DNA of 64,000 nt from Stenopsyche tienmushanensis (lineage: Eukaryota; Arthropoda; Insecta; Trichoptera; Stenopsychidae): positions 744,001 through 808,000 of the forward strand of contig WACJ01000044.1 in assembly GCA_008973525.1 (NCBI GenBank), read 5' to 3'. Under the pieces are notes generated by a model that searched no databases, was not told where the DNA came from, and saw only the letters and a program-made list of their open reading frames with translations. Numbering within the stretch: position 1 is the first letter of the stretch; the number at the start of each line of letters is the position of its first letter. The translations under genes were made by a program, and so were the position numbers. Shown here one piece after another: positions 24,391-37,900 of the stretch.

Positions 24391-27300
24391 TTTTGCTTTT
24401 TCAGATTTTCATTAGTTCCCCGTTGTAGAACAATTTTTGGATACAAAAAGCACTGGCACTGTCGATATCATGCATATTTATAAATGGTAATATTTCAGGC
24501 TATCATGAAATGAAGTATTACAAAATTGCTCGAGTACGTTGTCAAAATTGCGGTTCCATGTTAATTAGAGCTATTCGAAATCTTATTTAGTATCGCAACG
24601 AGAAGATCGCTCAATGATTCTCAGCAACAAAGTTCATCTCGACGGGACGAATTCCCAATCGAAAAATCTATTCTCGATTTCGATGGAGCAGCAAGAAAAT
24701 AAATTAATATTGCTGGCAAAGTTTTCCAGATACATAATGGCAGTTCGAGTTCACTTGTCACTTCGGAATAACCCTGTACATTTTAAGGATCGCACAATGG
24801 AAATTGAAATATAGTGCTGGAATATTGGTAGATGCTCCCGAAATAGAGAACAGACATTTTTACGATTTTATAAAATGGCTACATCGACGCGAATCAATTA
24901 GTTAAGGACGTCATTTTTAGTTTTAAAAAATCGATCGTAAGCCGATTGCATCGTCTTCTTCGACATGGTAATATTTTTATAAGGATAATTGAATCGTGTT
25001 TTAATACAAAAAAATTGCTTTCACAGGCATCTTTGTACGCCGCATCGAAAAGATTAAATTTCAGTCGTCTGCAAATACTTAAATCTGGTTTCATATTTCT
25101 TCGGCGGCGTCTCTCAGAGATCTAAGCTCCGATTTCGTATATCGAACTTTGTCAAATCCAGATCATATGTATTATAAGATGATAGATTTCGCATTGAGAG
25201 CTTTTCTATCAAAGGCGTGCTATTATGGTTCTTTGGTTCAATTTTTTGCTGTGAAATTTCAACGTCTCGCCTCCAAAAACTCATTCGCAATCGACGATGT
25301 TTATGTTTTTTGCCTCGCAGAACGTCGACTCCGGAAGAAGCCTTTTTACGTCGTCTCCACTGTTTTATTGCATACCGTTAGGTAGATCGTAATTTCGGTA
25401 GTTTTTATTTTTAAAAAAATTAACAAAATGCGTACACTAGTGGCTGGTTCTGTCTCGTGGTAATTTCATGCTATTTAAAGACATGATTTATTTCATTATC
25501 TTCCGAGACCGCTAATAAATTTTATATAGAATTTGACGTGGTATCAAAGCGAACGTCGTCATTTACGAATCACAGTTTCTCATTAGAGTCGTTGGCAATC
25601 GGCGTATCCGGTTTTTATGATGCTCGTTCTTATACAGCATCTTTTACATTTATCACAGACTTATGCCCTTTAGATTCATCATTAGGAATAAATCTACAAT
25701 CCAAGCTCAATTGCTTCGATGGTTTCCAAATTAACGACTCCATAAATTGGCTCTGGATGTAGAGCGTACGCTTGAATAATTACTGCCGAGAATTGCAATT
25801 GCAGTCCTGTTGGATCAGCTGAAGAATTTGTCAAGCTGGAGATGTTCATCCGTGTCGTTACACCTTAGTGACTTTTTGATCCACATCTTGAATCACGGCG
25901 AAGATCGTTTAATCGAAGTACTTAACGGTAACCACGGTCACAGTTCTTTCTTCAAAGTTTTACGCTCTCGGAAACAAGTGTACGTGATCTGTGCTCCTCC
26001 TTTTTCTTTCGGAACTTTTGTTCAGGTTCACCTGGCATCGGGTCGCAAATAAAAACCATTCGATGCTACAAATTTTGGCAAAGCAAAATTGTACAATAAA
26101 GCAGTCGAACGTCGTGTAATTGCGTAACAGGGTCGTAAAAATGTTGTGCATGCATCATATCGACGAGCTTTAATGCGTTGCAACTCCATTTACAATTCAA
26201 TGACCGATAATAAATTAAATCTGGGCATATTTTTCAATTACGATCCAGATTTACACAATAACAGTCCAGAGTAAATTTAAATTATGAAATAAAAGTACGG
26301 CAAATATCAAACAGTTACATTGTACAATGGCTCTTCGATATAACATAATGATATCAATGATTTTTAATTTTATCCAAACTTGCAAGTTTTGGTATTTCAG
26401 GGAGGCGTTGGCCGCATTGAAAACTTTAAGGGGGCGTTTGGGTTTATTAGGTGGGCGAAGTAATTACTCAAGAGTCTTCTGCTTCCACTTCTGTTAAAAA
26501 CAAGATATAAAACAGTATTATATTATAATTTTAGTTATGTGTAGTATAAGTTTACAGTTCTGAAAGTAGATAATCTTCATAAAATCCTTCTAATAATGTC
26601 ACATAACCAGTGAATTTATATACATATTTTTAGCACATCGAATGAAGTATTTTCAATGGAAGGATTAATCAAAAGCGAATAAATTATTCAAAATGATGAA
26701 TCATTTGTAGGGAGGCTTGGTCAAATAAATGCGGATAAATTTGCAATAAAAATGCTCTGAATAATTTATTTTCAATAGAAATTATACCCTTTGAATCCAG
26801 ACTTAATAAAATTTTAATCAATGAAATCCAAATTTATTTAAATGGTTTTAAATCTGGGTATTGAAGATTTTATTGTTCGATTTATTCGCTTGCAATATCA
26901 TACGGATTTCCTTGATTTTTGTAAGAATATCCAAGATAGAGCGTTCGTAAATGATACGTTTGTATCGGATTGGAGACTTGATGGTTTCCAGGTACTATTT
27001 ATATTTGGTCTCGACTCGGATACATGAAAATCGTTTCTGGTACTAAATTTACAGCGTGGGTCAACAAACAAGTTTACTGCAACCTTTATGAGTTCATTGT
27101 TTTCTAGCGAAGCCAATTTAACCTGCGGTTATTGCGCTTCGGGCACATACTTTTTGTCTCGGTCTATTCTCGGTTGTAATTGAGAACTATAAAAAAGATG
27201 TAAGTGAAGTGGCGGAGGTATCTTCTTATTTGTGTGAACCGACACGACTATACAGCTTCCGAGGGGATCATATTGCAAAATGCATTCCTCTCATTTATCG

Positions 27301-27646
27301 AGCGTGAAGGAGCATACATTTCTATCGCATTCACCGGACCGTCCATATTCCCTTTTATCTAGGACATAATTAAAAATCCCGGAGTTGAAAAAATAGGGAA
27401 ATACATCACGTTTCACCTTTGACCCTAAGCGGGTCAATTACACTTCGATGAAAACGAGCTTTTGTGCAGCAGCGGACCGTGCTCGCTTAAATGCGGACTG
27501 CAATGCGTCTGCATACAACGCAACCCTTTTTTTGCAACAACAAAGCAGGCAAAAAAAACCATTCCCAGGTGTACTGGGATGCAGTATTAGAGAAAAATGG
27601 GTAGGTCACTGGAGTGGGTGCTGTCAGCAATGTGCACATAAAAGGC
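24391..27646. other. Non-coding stretch, nothing recognised
   Basis: Several short plus-strand open frames (25149-25385, 25538-25762, 25810-26052) fall close together but in different frames, and none has a recognisable domain. No splice-joined reading that gives a known protein was found. No repeat was identified. Confidence 0.35.
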
Positions 27647-28249
27647 TCATGTATGTTCAGACGATTCACCAATGTGCATTTTGCGATGCACGCACGAACC
27701 GAGCTGAAAGTGAAAATATGGATGAAAAATGTGGACGATAAAAACGCCTGCTTTTTTGATGTGTGTTGCGTAAATTGAAAAAATATCTAGATCGAAACTT
27801 TCATTGTGGATATATTTCAAGTCACCCTTGGATGAAATTGGACCCAAGGCTTCGAAGGATACAAGTCGAAGTCCCTCGGAACATCGTTCCAAAGTCTCTA
27901 TGGGCCATTGGCTTTGTGAACTTCCCCCAACTCTACTTAAAATGTTTAACTTGCATTCTGATATTATGAAGTTCGATATCTGACCTATAACATTACAGCC
28001 TGACAAAATTTCCGTGCTATTTAATTCTGAGATTTTCGTCACCATTAACGATGAAAATATCAATTCAGTTCGCTTATGCGAATCCCAATGAGTTAAATTG
28101 AAACATTCGATTATGGTAAGCTTTATGACTGTCGCAATAATGCTCCAAAATTTTAAGCGCTTCGATCGATCGTTTTTATTGCACAATATTTGTATGGAAT
28201 TGCATACAATTAGCTTCTTTGTTTGAGATTCAAGCAGGTTATTTAGCAC
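27647..28249 (-). other. Open reading frame of about 200 codons, no recognised family
   Basis: This is the longest open frame in the window. I see no signal peptide, transmembrane segment, zinc-finger spacing or transposase motif. The plus strand is also open over parts of it (27448-27741 and 27763-27969), which points to a locally stop-poor patch rather than a gene. No promoter or splice evidence was found. It is recorded because frames this long are uncommon in such AT-rich DNA. Confidence 0.15.
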
Positions 28250-30625
28250 GCAGGATTATTACGGTTAATGCTCGCAGAAAATACAAATTCGGGAAGCACA
28301 CACACGGAAAATGCATCATTGTTTTCCGTTTCAATGCATCACAATTGCGATATATTTGATAAAATAACGACGAATCACGTATGCAAAAATACTGCATTCT
28401 TTCAACGACGTCGGCGAGCAGACTCATATTAAAAAAGCTGCATAACAACCATCTATGGACTCTTTCCTCTTTGATCCAGCTCTTCAATTTACAATGGCGC
28501 CCATTGATATGGAAATCTTGGTGGATAACAATATGGAACTCAATATTTCAAGACCCTTTGATGTATCAATATACATTTTCATTTATTCTTGTTTGTATAG
28601 ATATTTTATGTAAATTTGATATAAATACAATAATAGACATGTTTTTTTTAATAGATAATAGAAGGACATAATACTGCGTACCCTCATAAAGCAAAATTGA
28701 CACTAGATAAAATACTTGAATTAAGCTGGGAAGTATTATCGCATCCTCCTTATTCATCGAACATCACCTCGACGAATTTCCATCTTTTTAGGTTCATGAC
28801 GAGGTCTAAACGAAAAACGATTCAAAAATGCAGCTGAAATAGAAATGCATTTAAAATCGTTCTTTGGCTTTTAAGTCGAAAAGTTTTTATAAAGTCTAAT
28901 ATAATTCGTCCCCCTAATACTTTCTGCACGATCAAAGACCATCTAAGCTTACAACTAACGACTAAAAAGAGTATATTTTGACGGGAAGAATTTGTCAAAT
29001 TATCGAACAGCGGTTTATGAGCACGCTGCAGATTATAGACGGCCAATGAACCACATTCTTAAAATCGAAGAATGCAATAATCCCAACCGCCGCCGTACAT
29101 AAAATACATCGAAACAACTCTGAAATTGATTTACACGAGCCACGTGTTCAAAAGCACCGAGCTATTGTATTTGGGACATGTTTCCTAATGCATAATGCAC
29201 GACAAAGACCCGATCTCGCTGTTTATAGAACACCGTTTCTTTTGTGTCCGTGGCAACTTTTCTGTCGTAACAACTCTATCAAAATTAGAGTACCGAGGGG
29301 ACTTCACACCCAACAGATCCCATAAATCCAACGCCCTTCCCGAGATATTTGTATCGGCGTTTAAGCTGCGGGAAGTTCCGGGAGCGATACATTTACAATG
29401 AATGAGGTGGCGTGTCTTGTGGGTGTAACAAAACACGTGGAGAAACTCGACGAATGTTAATGTGACGCCAGTGCACGTGGTCCTGGGACGCTTGTGGTTC
29501 TATGCCATTTTTACGGTGACATTTATTAAAGCTGGCGATAAATAGTCTGAAGGGCAACCGCATATGGGAACACATAAAATGGTAACCCATCCCATATACT
29601 TATAAATAAGTTACGAAGAAAAACGTAAATTTTATGCATTGAAGGATTTAGTACATGATTTTAAAATGTCGATGCAATTTGCTTTTAGAAAGTTGTCTAA
29701 TCTTTTAAGCGAGCACAATTTAGAATTTAACGTTTTGCGCATTGTCTCTGTTATTATTCCTGAAGTATAACTTTAATGCACTTCATGCAAAAATTTGTCA
29801 GCATCACATCCTTTGAAGGGAACTGTTTTTTTGATGGACCTAGCTGGTGTTTCATTATTTATTTAGCTTCTTTGTGAAAGCCGTTAGTTTGCGCAATGTC
29901 TGCAGATTTCATCATGTGATATAATTCTGAATGGCAGTCGAATTTTTTATGGCATCCATTTTCGTAGCGTTGTATAACTTTTTGTGCATTTTTCATGCGC
30001 ATTCTCATCTTAACAAATAATAAAATCTTCAACGACATAAATTTTTCAATGGTCGTTCATCCCCAACATAAAAAGAATGACGATAACGTCCGTGAGAATT
30101 TTACTATGTACTCAAAAATTTAGCTCGTAAGTCGTAAAAGCTCCGAAAGATGTCATCGAAAGCGATGATATCTTAATTCTTATCAGGCATCAGGTATTCT
30201 CAAATTATGCTTATTACGCCGGGAGAAAAAAAGCATTTTGGACGTGTCGTAAAAATGTTCCTGTGGAACCGCAGAGATCCATTAAGCACAGACGCAATAA
30301 AATATGGAAAAATGCTCAAAGGGAAGAACGGACATTTTTTTGAAATTTCTGTATAATAACGGCGACATTTAAATCGTCACTTGAGATAGGAAGCTTTATG
30401 ACTCCCTCATGGATTGGCCGTACGATGTTGGTATTTAAAAAGGGTCTGGTGGGCGCACACGACTCGTATGAAATATAAAAAAGTTTTTTTACGCCGAGCA
30501 TACTCCCTCGAAAGCTCGCTGTAGCAAAGGAGCTTTTAAAACGAACAAAAAATTATGGTTGGGGGAGTTTCGGTCGAAATTAATTGTCAACCCCGCGGCC
30601 TTAGATGGGAGTGTGTTGTATGTAA
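28250..30625. other. Non-coding stretch, nothing recognised
   Basis: AT-rich sequence with a somewhat GC-richer block near 29180-29530. No coding, RNA or repeat features are supported. Confidence 0.4.
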
Positions 30626-31201
30626 ATGTTGACATGCGGGATACGTGACGTTGGTGATACAATAACTGAAATTGTTCCCGTGTTTGTTCAGGGAACACGT
30701 CGGAGGGAACAATGCGTTAAATTCAGATACACGCCAGTGGCAGAATCGTCTTTCATTAAGGGGAAGATTGGGGGAAAGTTAGACATAATTGGCACAAATG
30801 CAGCTGCGAAGTGTGCGCTTGCCTTCAAGATCCGATTGATGAACCAATTAGAGAATTTGCTAAAAGCACTCGAAGAACAAAGTTTGCTAACGATACATCT
30901 GCATTGTGATGCATATCTGAATAATTTGAGCAAACGATTCAGCCATTCACGATTAAAAGTCTTCATAAAATACTTCCATTGGGTAATGTTTCAAATGATT
31001 GACTATTTTTTTGCACAGCTCTATTACAGTATGCTTATATATATCTGGAATAATTTAATAAGACCAGAATCGCCTTCATTCATCATCGACCACAATCATT
31101 TCCGGATTAATTTGTATTGCCATAAAGTAGCTCACTGCACAATAAATCTTCAACATTTACAACTCCTTTGGGATGGAAAAGGATTTAAATTACGTATTTA
31201 A
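30626..31201 (+). other. Open reading frame of about 191 codons, no recognised family
   Basis: The frame starts with ATG and ends at TAA just before the miniature element at 31453. Its middle contains a weakly hydrophobic stretch (around residues 128-143), but no known domain was recognised. The complementary strand is open for 92 codons over the first half. It is probably non-coding. Confidence 0.15.
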
Positions 31202-31452
31202 GTGTTGAAAAAATCGAATTTGTAAATTTAATCGGATTAAATGAGGATTACGTGATGAAATTTCATATATATATATTGTTCGTGCGAAATATCAGATTGC
31301 ATGTTATGATTTCTCACAGGAAATTCTTAATATATTTGTTTGTATTAAGTTTCATTTTTATTCACACGCTGATTGCAACGAACATGGTGTGCCAAAATAA
31401 TTGATTCCAATTATACTAAAGCAAATCGAGTCGTATCTTCCAAAATATTCTT

Positions 31453-31998
31453 CGTAACACTTTACAGTCCGGGCGTTCCGCACTAAACTTTGCCCAAAGT
31501 TACTAAGCTTTTTTCGTAAAATTGACATAATTATTAAACAACCAAATATATTGAAACGAAATTTTATCGACGTCTACAAAATAGTTTACTACATCGATTT
31601 ATCTAAACATTATAGTGGTTTTCAATCAGTGGTGCGTGTAACAGCATGATGAAATGCAAAATGTGATTCTTTTTTACTTGAATTGCATGAACATGCATAG
31701 ATTAAATGAGCACATAAACACACGAACAAAACTTAAGGACAATATTCAGTCAGTTCATTGTTTTGTATAAAAATATATATTTGAATTTTGTATTTGAACG
31801 TATTTTATGACGTATTTGTATATTTTTTTAATATACAATTTGCTATATTTTACCAACGGATGACATTTATATATATTTTATACGATTTAAATATTAACAC
31901 GCATATGTATTATCATCCCTATATAGAAATTTAAATCTATAATCTAATTAAGTCATTATTATTACGCGTTAACACAGGCATGGACTGTAAAGTGTTAA
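31453..31998 (-). mobile_element. TTAA-flanked piggyBac-like miniature element (copy P1)
   Basis: The two ends carry inverted copies of TAACACTTTACAGTCC: 31455-31470 on the plus strand and 31982-31998 as its complement, ending in TTAA. The left flank is CGTAA, a mutated TTAA. The 0.55 kb interior is AT-rich and has no transposase. Much of it matches 47791-48184 in the opposite orientation, including the motif ATAGGGATGATA and the segment ATTGAAAACCACTAT. The outer GGGCGTTCCGCACTAAA segment recurs inverted at 60.4 kb. A TTAA target and short ends starting with C/A-rich repeats suggest a piggyBac-type non-autonomous element; no protein confirms this. Confidence 0.75.
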
Positions 31999-34900
31999 GA
32001 TGCAATATCAGTTGCATATATTATCTAGGATTAGTTTACCTTTGCATACCACATTTGATTGATTGAATCAGTATAGGATTATTTGATTATGAATTTAACG
32101 TAATAGAGTTTCATCAAATTCAGACATCGATTAGACAATCTTGTATGACGATATTAATCACAAGGATTTACCTTTACTGGCTAAATTTGAATCGAGATGA
32201 TTGATCGGTAATATTAATGCAAATTTGTTTGTGTGGTGAAAATTTCATACACAATCTGGATTTGGATCAGAGCTTTTAAAATATGTCCACGAACTAACCC
32301 ATTATACCACCGCTTGGTTGACCCTCTCCAATATCAAACGATCCAAAATTAATGTAATTATTGGTTTAAGCCATAAAAAATGAATTGTTAAGTGAATATT
32401 TTATACAGAGCCAAACAATCTCTTAACATTTCAGAAGTTTGTTCTTTCAAAAAGGGAAGTTTTCACAAATTGTCTACTCCGCTTTGAAGAAAAATAATCC
32501 CGAAGAAAGTTTTTTCATTATAATGTGAGAACGATAGTCGAACCGAGCAGAAACAATATTAGGACTGTAAACCTCGGTTATGTTCCACAAAATCGACCCA
32601 ATAATTTCGCCCTACCGTCGCTTGATATTTCACGAGTTCCCTTTTTTTAAGGTCCGCAGGATTAGACGTCTACACACCTTTCGCCGGAGAAATGATTGCT
32701 TAATAAGACGATCCGAAGGGCGGTAAATGTGCCGATGGGCGGGAGGAGTAATGCCGATTCGGAAAACCGAGGGCGGAAAAAATGGCACCGGGGAAATGGG
32801 AAAGTTGTAATAACTTATGGAGCGGAGGAAAAGTAACGATGAAAAAAGGTGACGTGAAATTTCGTTCGCCGAGGTTGAAATTGGGTTCAATCTATCGGTG
32901 AGTTACTCACTTGGCCCCGGGTGTCTATTATATACGTACTACATATGTTTAGGAAAAACACAACAAAGGCCCTAACCTTGCTCAAAAAGATAAAAATAAA
33001 TACGAAAAGGCGAGGATTTACGCCCATCCTTATAAAGGATATTTTAAAGGTAAATACATTGCCGTAACCCTGACGTACGAAACAAGCGTCATAATAAGGA
33101 TTTTGACAACGGATAAAAGATACTCTTTATATCGTCGTTATATGAGGAAAAGTGACTAAGCGTAAAAATGTCAAAACAATTTTATAACGTAAAATTTTTC
33201 AGCAAATCCATGATCCAATCATTGGACGACAATGAAAGAATTTGACATAATCGAACATATTTAGGATATGGGTCTAAATTCAAACATTCTGCATGATAAA
33301 TAGACTGTATCGATTCTTTTAAGCAGTCATCTTATGTGTACTGAATAGAGTGAAAGATCAAACATTGAACATTTCTTAAAATGTTGATATCATTTGAGAT
33401 TATGGATTCAAAAGGCATGTAACGTTAATCCACTCAGCAAGTCTTTATGATGTCTTTCTCATGTGTACGCGGTATAATCAATGATTGAATCTCATTTGAA
33501 AGGGAATACAAACTTAAATTAATTGCGTTTGAGCCAAGTTGTATCAAAAGGCGAAGATATACTTTGATAAAAAATTAACAACGTAATCATGAAGAGGATG
33601 CTAATTTTATTGTACTCGGCACGTTTTAAATGTTGGAAAAATATTTGTTTCCCTTTATAAAGTATCAATTAATTGAAAATTGCTAATAGATTTGAGATAT
33701 AATGTGGCAATCGCTTTATAAGATGGTCTGCTGCGTTTCCAGCAAACCTGCATCGGACCAGTTGGCAAATCACCGATTCCTACATTCAGAAAACATCGTC
33801 CAGGCCACAGAACCTAGTTTCGGTGTGGACATAACCACAGTGTCTGAAAACCGGATGTTACGAGATAAGCTCTCCTAACCAGGAAATTGCTGCGTCAGTT
33901 AAATTCAGACAGACATTACGCTTCGAGAATTACCTTCCACAGGAGGGTTATAAAATGTTTCATGTCATCCCCAACATTTCCGTACACTTTCTGGAGCCGT
34001 ACATTAAAAAAGGCATTAATGCGCTTTGAGACATTAGTCCTGTGATATTTCGGCTGAGTGCGATAAAAATTAATTTAATTCAAACGAGACAATTGCGCAA
34101 TCATGCGCAATATTATTTTTTTGTTGGAAGTGGGATTAATAATTTACAAATACATTCATTGATCTGAACAACCATAAAAATTTGAGAGCACGTCGGTCCG
34201 ATATGAAGTCACGTTAGTTCGCGGTGAAACATACACGATTACATGACCACAATCAAGACGATCGTACATTTTAATGACAGGTTGCTCTAATTATTATAAT
34301 TTGTATTTTTTACTATTTAGCTCGCACGTAGGCCCACATAGATTATGTGTGGAATAATTGAGACAATATTTAAGTACATTAGTTTCCACTTAGATCAATT
34401 TACGGAAACGCAAACGTGTGGCAAATAAAACCGAAACTCAGCACCCCATCCCCCCTATATACCCACCCACTATCAAGAACAAAAGGGAACGGAAAGGTAA
34501 CCGAAACAAATTAGGTTTAACTTTAGTTTATGTGTTCGTGTCGCCCCCATCCGGACTGCGTAATAGAATCCAGTTTATTGTAGCCCCATCAACCTCTGAT
34601 TAATCCCCTAAGCTGTTATCCCGAGGTCTGGCGGTGGGTCCTCGGTAACGACGACGAGGTCACATCGAAGACGTAGTGTCATACTCGATCAGCCCGGATG
34701 AACGGAAAAGAATAATTAATTTACTGGCGAAATTCAGGATGACAAAGAGCAGTTTTTAAGTCTTTTGAAGCGATTATCGCCCACATCCAAGACGATAATA
34801 CCGAGATCTTCCGCATCCTTTGAAACGGGAAGATTGACTCTTCATTGTGACGATGAATGGTTGAATGAACGCCCCAAATGAATTATTAATCCCGCAACGC

Positions 34901-37900
34901 AAATAAGTTGGTGGAATATCAGGCGATCCTTTCAAATAACACGCACATAAATTTAATGACGCGAGTTTAGATTCGAAACAGGTCGAATGCCCCTGCTATA
35001 ATTCATGACGTAACTCCTTCATTTCGCAATCGGAACACGAATCGAGATTGAAAAATCAGGATATTAATTATATTTCGCGATAAGATGATGAATACCATGA
35101 GCGTCCTCGATCAAAAGAAAAGTACGCTCAGATGGACAGAGTGCTCAGCTTCGTCGGAAATTAGATATATTAGACGTAAAGGAATGAATGATAGCTTTTA
35201 TGAGTAACAAGATTAAGGCTCCAACTACTCCATTGCGTAGGAGAAAATTGCTAATCATTGTTTCTTGAAAAGACACGAACGAAACTTTTCAACAGCAATC
35301 GAAAGATAAATGGGATCCGTGAGAGCTGAGATATCAATGGTACTCACTCCTATTGTTTTTTTCTCATACAAAGTTATTTTGGATGAGACCGATACGGCGA
35401 GAGGAGGCCTTATAGGAAAGTGTTGACAACGCACAAATAAGAGGCGAAATTTCATCAAGATGATGTGCGCAAAAATGGCCAACAAGTTTAATTATACAGA
35501 AGTTTCGGTAACGAGGAAAAGTTTTATGAAAAATATAGAAAATAACTCTCCAGAAGAATGAGCAATAAAACCAAACTTTTGCGTTGAGTGACGGGTTTAA
35601 GTACCGGAATAGATCATTACGGACGTACTTAGATTTAGTACAACAATTACAAATTTAATTAAAATGCAAATTACATTTAAAACCCCAATAATTAGGAATC
35701 CTGTTCGCATTACATTTGATGCAAAAATATTAACATACGCAAAAAATATCATTAATATTCAAGGGGATGTAGCCATAGTATCAATAAGAGTTAATATAAT
35801 TATGACAAGTTTAAGTCTTTGATTGATGTTATAAATTTAGCTACTGTTTAGCGAACAAATTGATCGATTGAGAAAATTGAAAATATATTCAGATAATGAT
35901 AAGAGTTGTGGAACGAGTTTTAGTGGAATTGAAGAAGACAATCAATGACAATTCAACCCTTGCTTTTATAATTTACTTTAATATCAAATGAAAGTAGTAA
36001 ATATGCCGATCAAATGAGGAGTAAAGTTTCAAGAAAAGTGGTATTGGTGAGTAAATTTAGTTAATTTATATTTTTAAAAGTTTTATGTAATAAGTCTGAT
36101 ATATTACTTTCTTAAAACATAGCCAAAAAAATCAATATAGTTTTAAAATTACGACTTCTAACTAATTCATTAAAAATAATAATTTTGTCCCTCTCCCGTT
36201 TTTCGCAATAACTTGCGAAATTTATCCCAAAGCTAAGGGTCAATAATACATTCATTTAAAATTAAGCCAGAATTCTCATGTAAATCAAAAGTTACTTCTT
36301 GGATTAGCAGTATTATTTCATAGCACATGAATAAAACTAACTCAATTCTATTATGCTATGTAACATTTCTATTCAAATGTGATATTTCATTACATATCCA
36401 TTGTCGAGACGTACTTGACATTTAAATTTTCCGGCTGGTCCCAGCATTGAGAACTGTTTAAAATAGTTCTAATTATCCTTTTTCTTCATTTGAAATGCTA
36501 AATACATTCATAAAAAATATTAATTACTTATTTTACAATGAATAAATCTATGCTTGCAAAATATTGTTATATTCTTTCCAATTCTGAAAGAAAGACATCC
36601 AAACTGAAACCCAGACTCGTTCAAAAGATTGTTTTAAAAATGTGCCAATAAAGCTTAACCTCTTCTTCCTTGTGATACATTTATTATAACTTTATTCTAA
36701 TAATATTGTGGTTTTTAAATCATTTTTTCATATGGTGTATCAAATACATATCATGGGAGTGAGGGAAATACTACTTGTTGACAAATGTAGAAGTGCGAGG
36801 ATCGCTACAGGGCTGGAGGAAACTTTTTTAAACAAATTTTGGACTTAAAATAGTTAAATAAAGAAATAGTGGGAATACTGTGGCGATATGATTTTGGTTT
36901 TCATAACAACTGATTCAGGAATATATTCTGGAAAATCTGCTTTAAATACATTTTTATGCTTATAATACCATATGTTATATTGGGTGAGAAAGTGATCGGA
37001 TATTAGGTTATTAAATTTCTGTTAATTATTATAAATTATGTCCGACAGGAAGATGCTGTATCAGTAAAGTCTCATAAACGTATCATAATCTTAGTCATTA
37101 ATTTAGATTCTTTATGATAAAACTGGTTGCGTTTTTAATGAAAGTTGATGTTATATTCATTTTATTATGGGAAAGGATGTAAAATATCGTTATTGGATCA
37201 ACTTTTGCCTTTTGCTAAAAATACTCGGAGATTCGTCGACGAAGATGATGACTCCATTCGATGAAATTAGCTTTCGTTATTTTATTTGCGGTTTTTTTTA
37301 ATCCGGATGTTTTTCAAGCCCTGGCAGTCCTTCAAGATGGAAGATGAAAAAAAAACAAACCCGTAAATGTAGATATTTGGGTCGATGGTGTGAGCAACAG
37401 GTCCCTACAAATATATGTATATGGGGAGCGCCGATAAAACCAATAATTACATATGACGAAAAAGGGAAGATAGATTAGGCAGTGTGTGTACACACAGGAA
37501 GATGAATCACCTACTTATTTCCAGGACTCAATAAGAGCGCTCGATATATTATTTTGATCCTTCTTAACGGGCCAGAATGAGGTGGAAGAAGTGGCTGATC
37601 GTAATACGGTGAGTCGAAATGGACGCATAAATTCGTCATACGAATATCAATTTAAATACAAAGAGACCGATCCTCTGATGTAGGAATCGGGGATGGGAAT
37701 AAAAAAATCAACATTAAAGATGGAGTCATCTCCGCCCACTGACGGGCGTCAGCAATTAAGACAAAATGATGGTCCACTTACTCGGAAGGTACGCACACAA
37801 ATCCAGGTATAATTTAACTAATGGAAGAATTTCTTTATGACATCGGGGATATATAAAGAGCGAACCGGTGTGGGAGTGGATGCTCGAGTGGGCAAATGTA

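Noticed and set aside
32880..32915. Back-to-back GTGAGT strings on both strands
   Set aside because: They form a small palindrome; neither is preceded by an open exon or a usable acceptor.
34845..34880. CDDEWLNE reading resembling the mariner TGDEKW block
   Set aside because: No other mariner landmark flanks it in any frame.
35600..35800. Hydrophobic minus-strand reading that looked like a mitochondrial insertion or a membrane-receptor exon
   Set aside because: It has a stop in the standard code and I could not match it to any specific mitochondrial gene or receptor family; flanking sequence gives no continuing frame.
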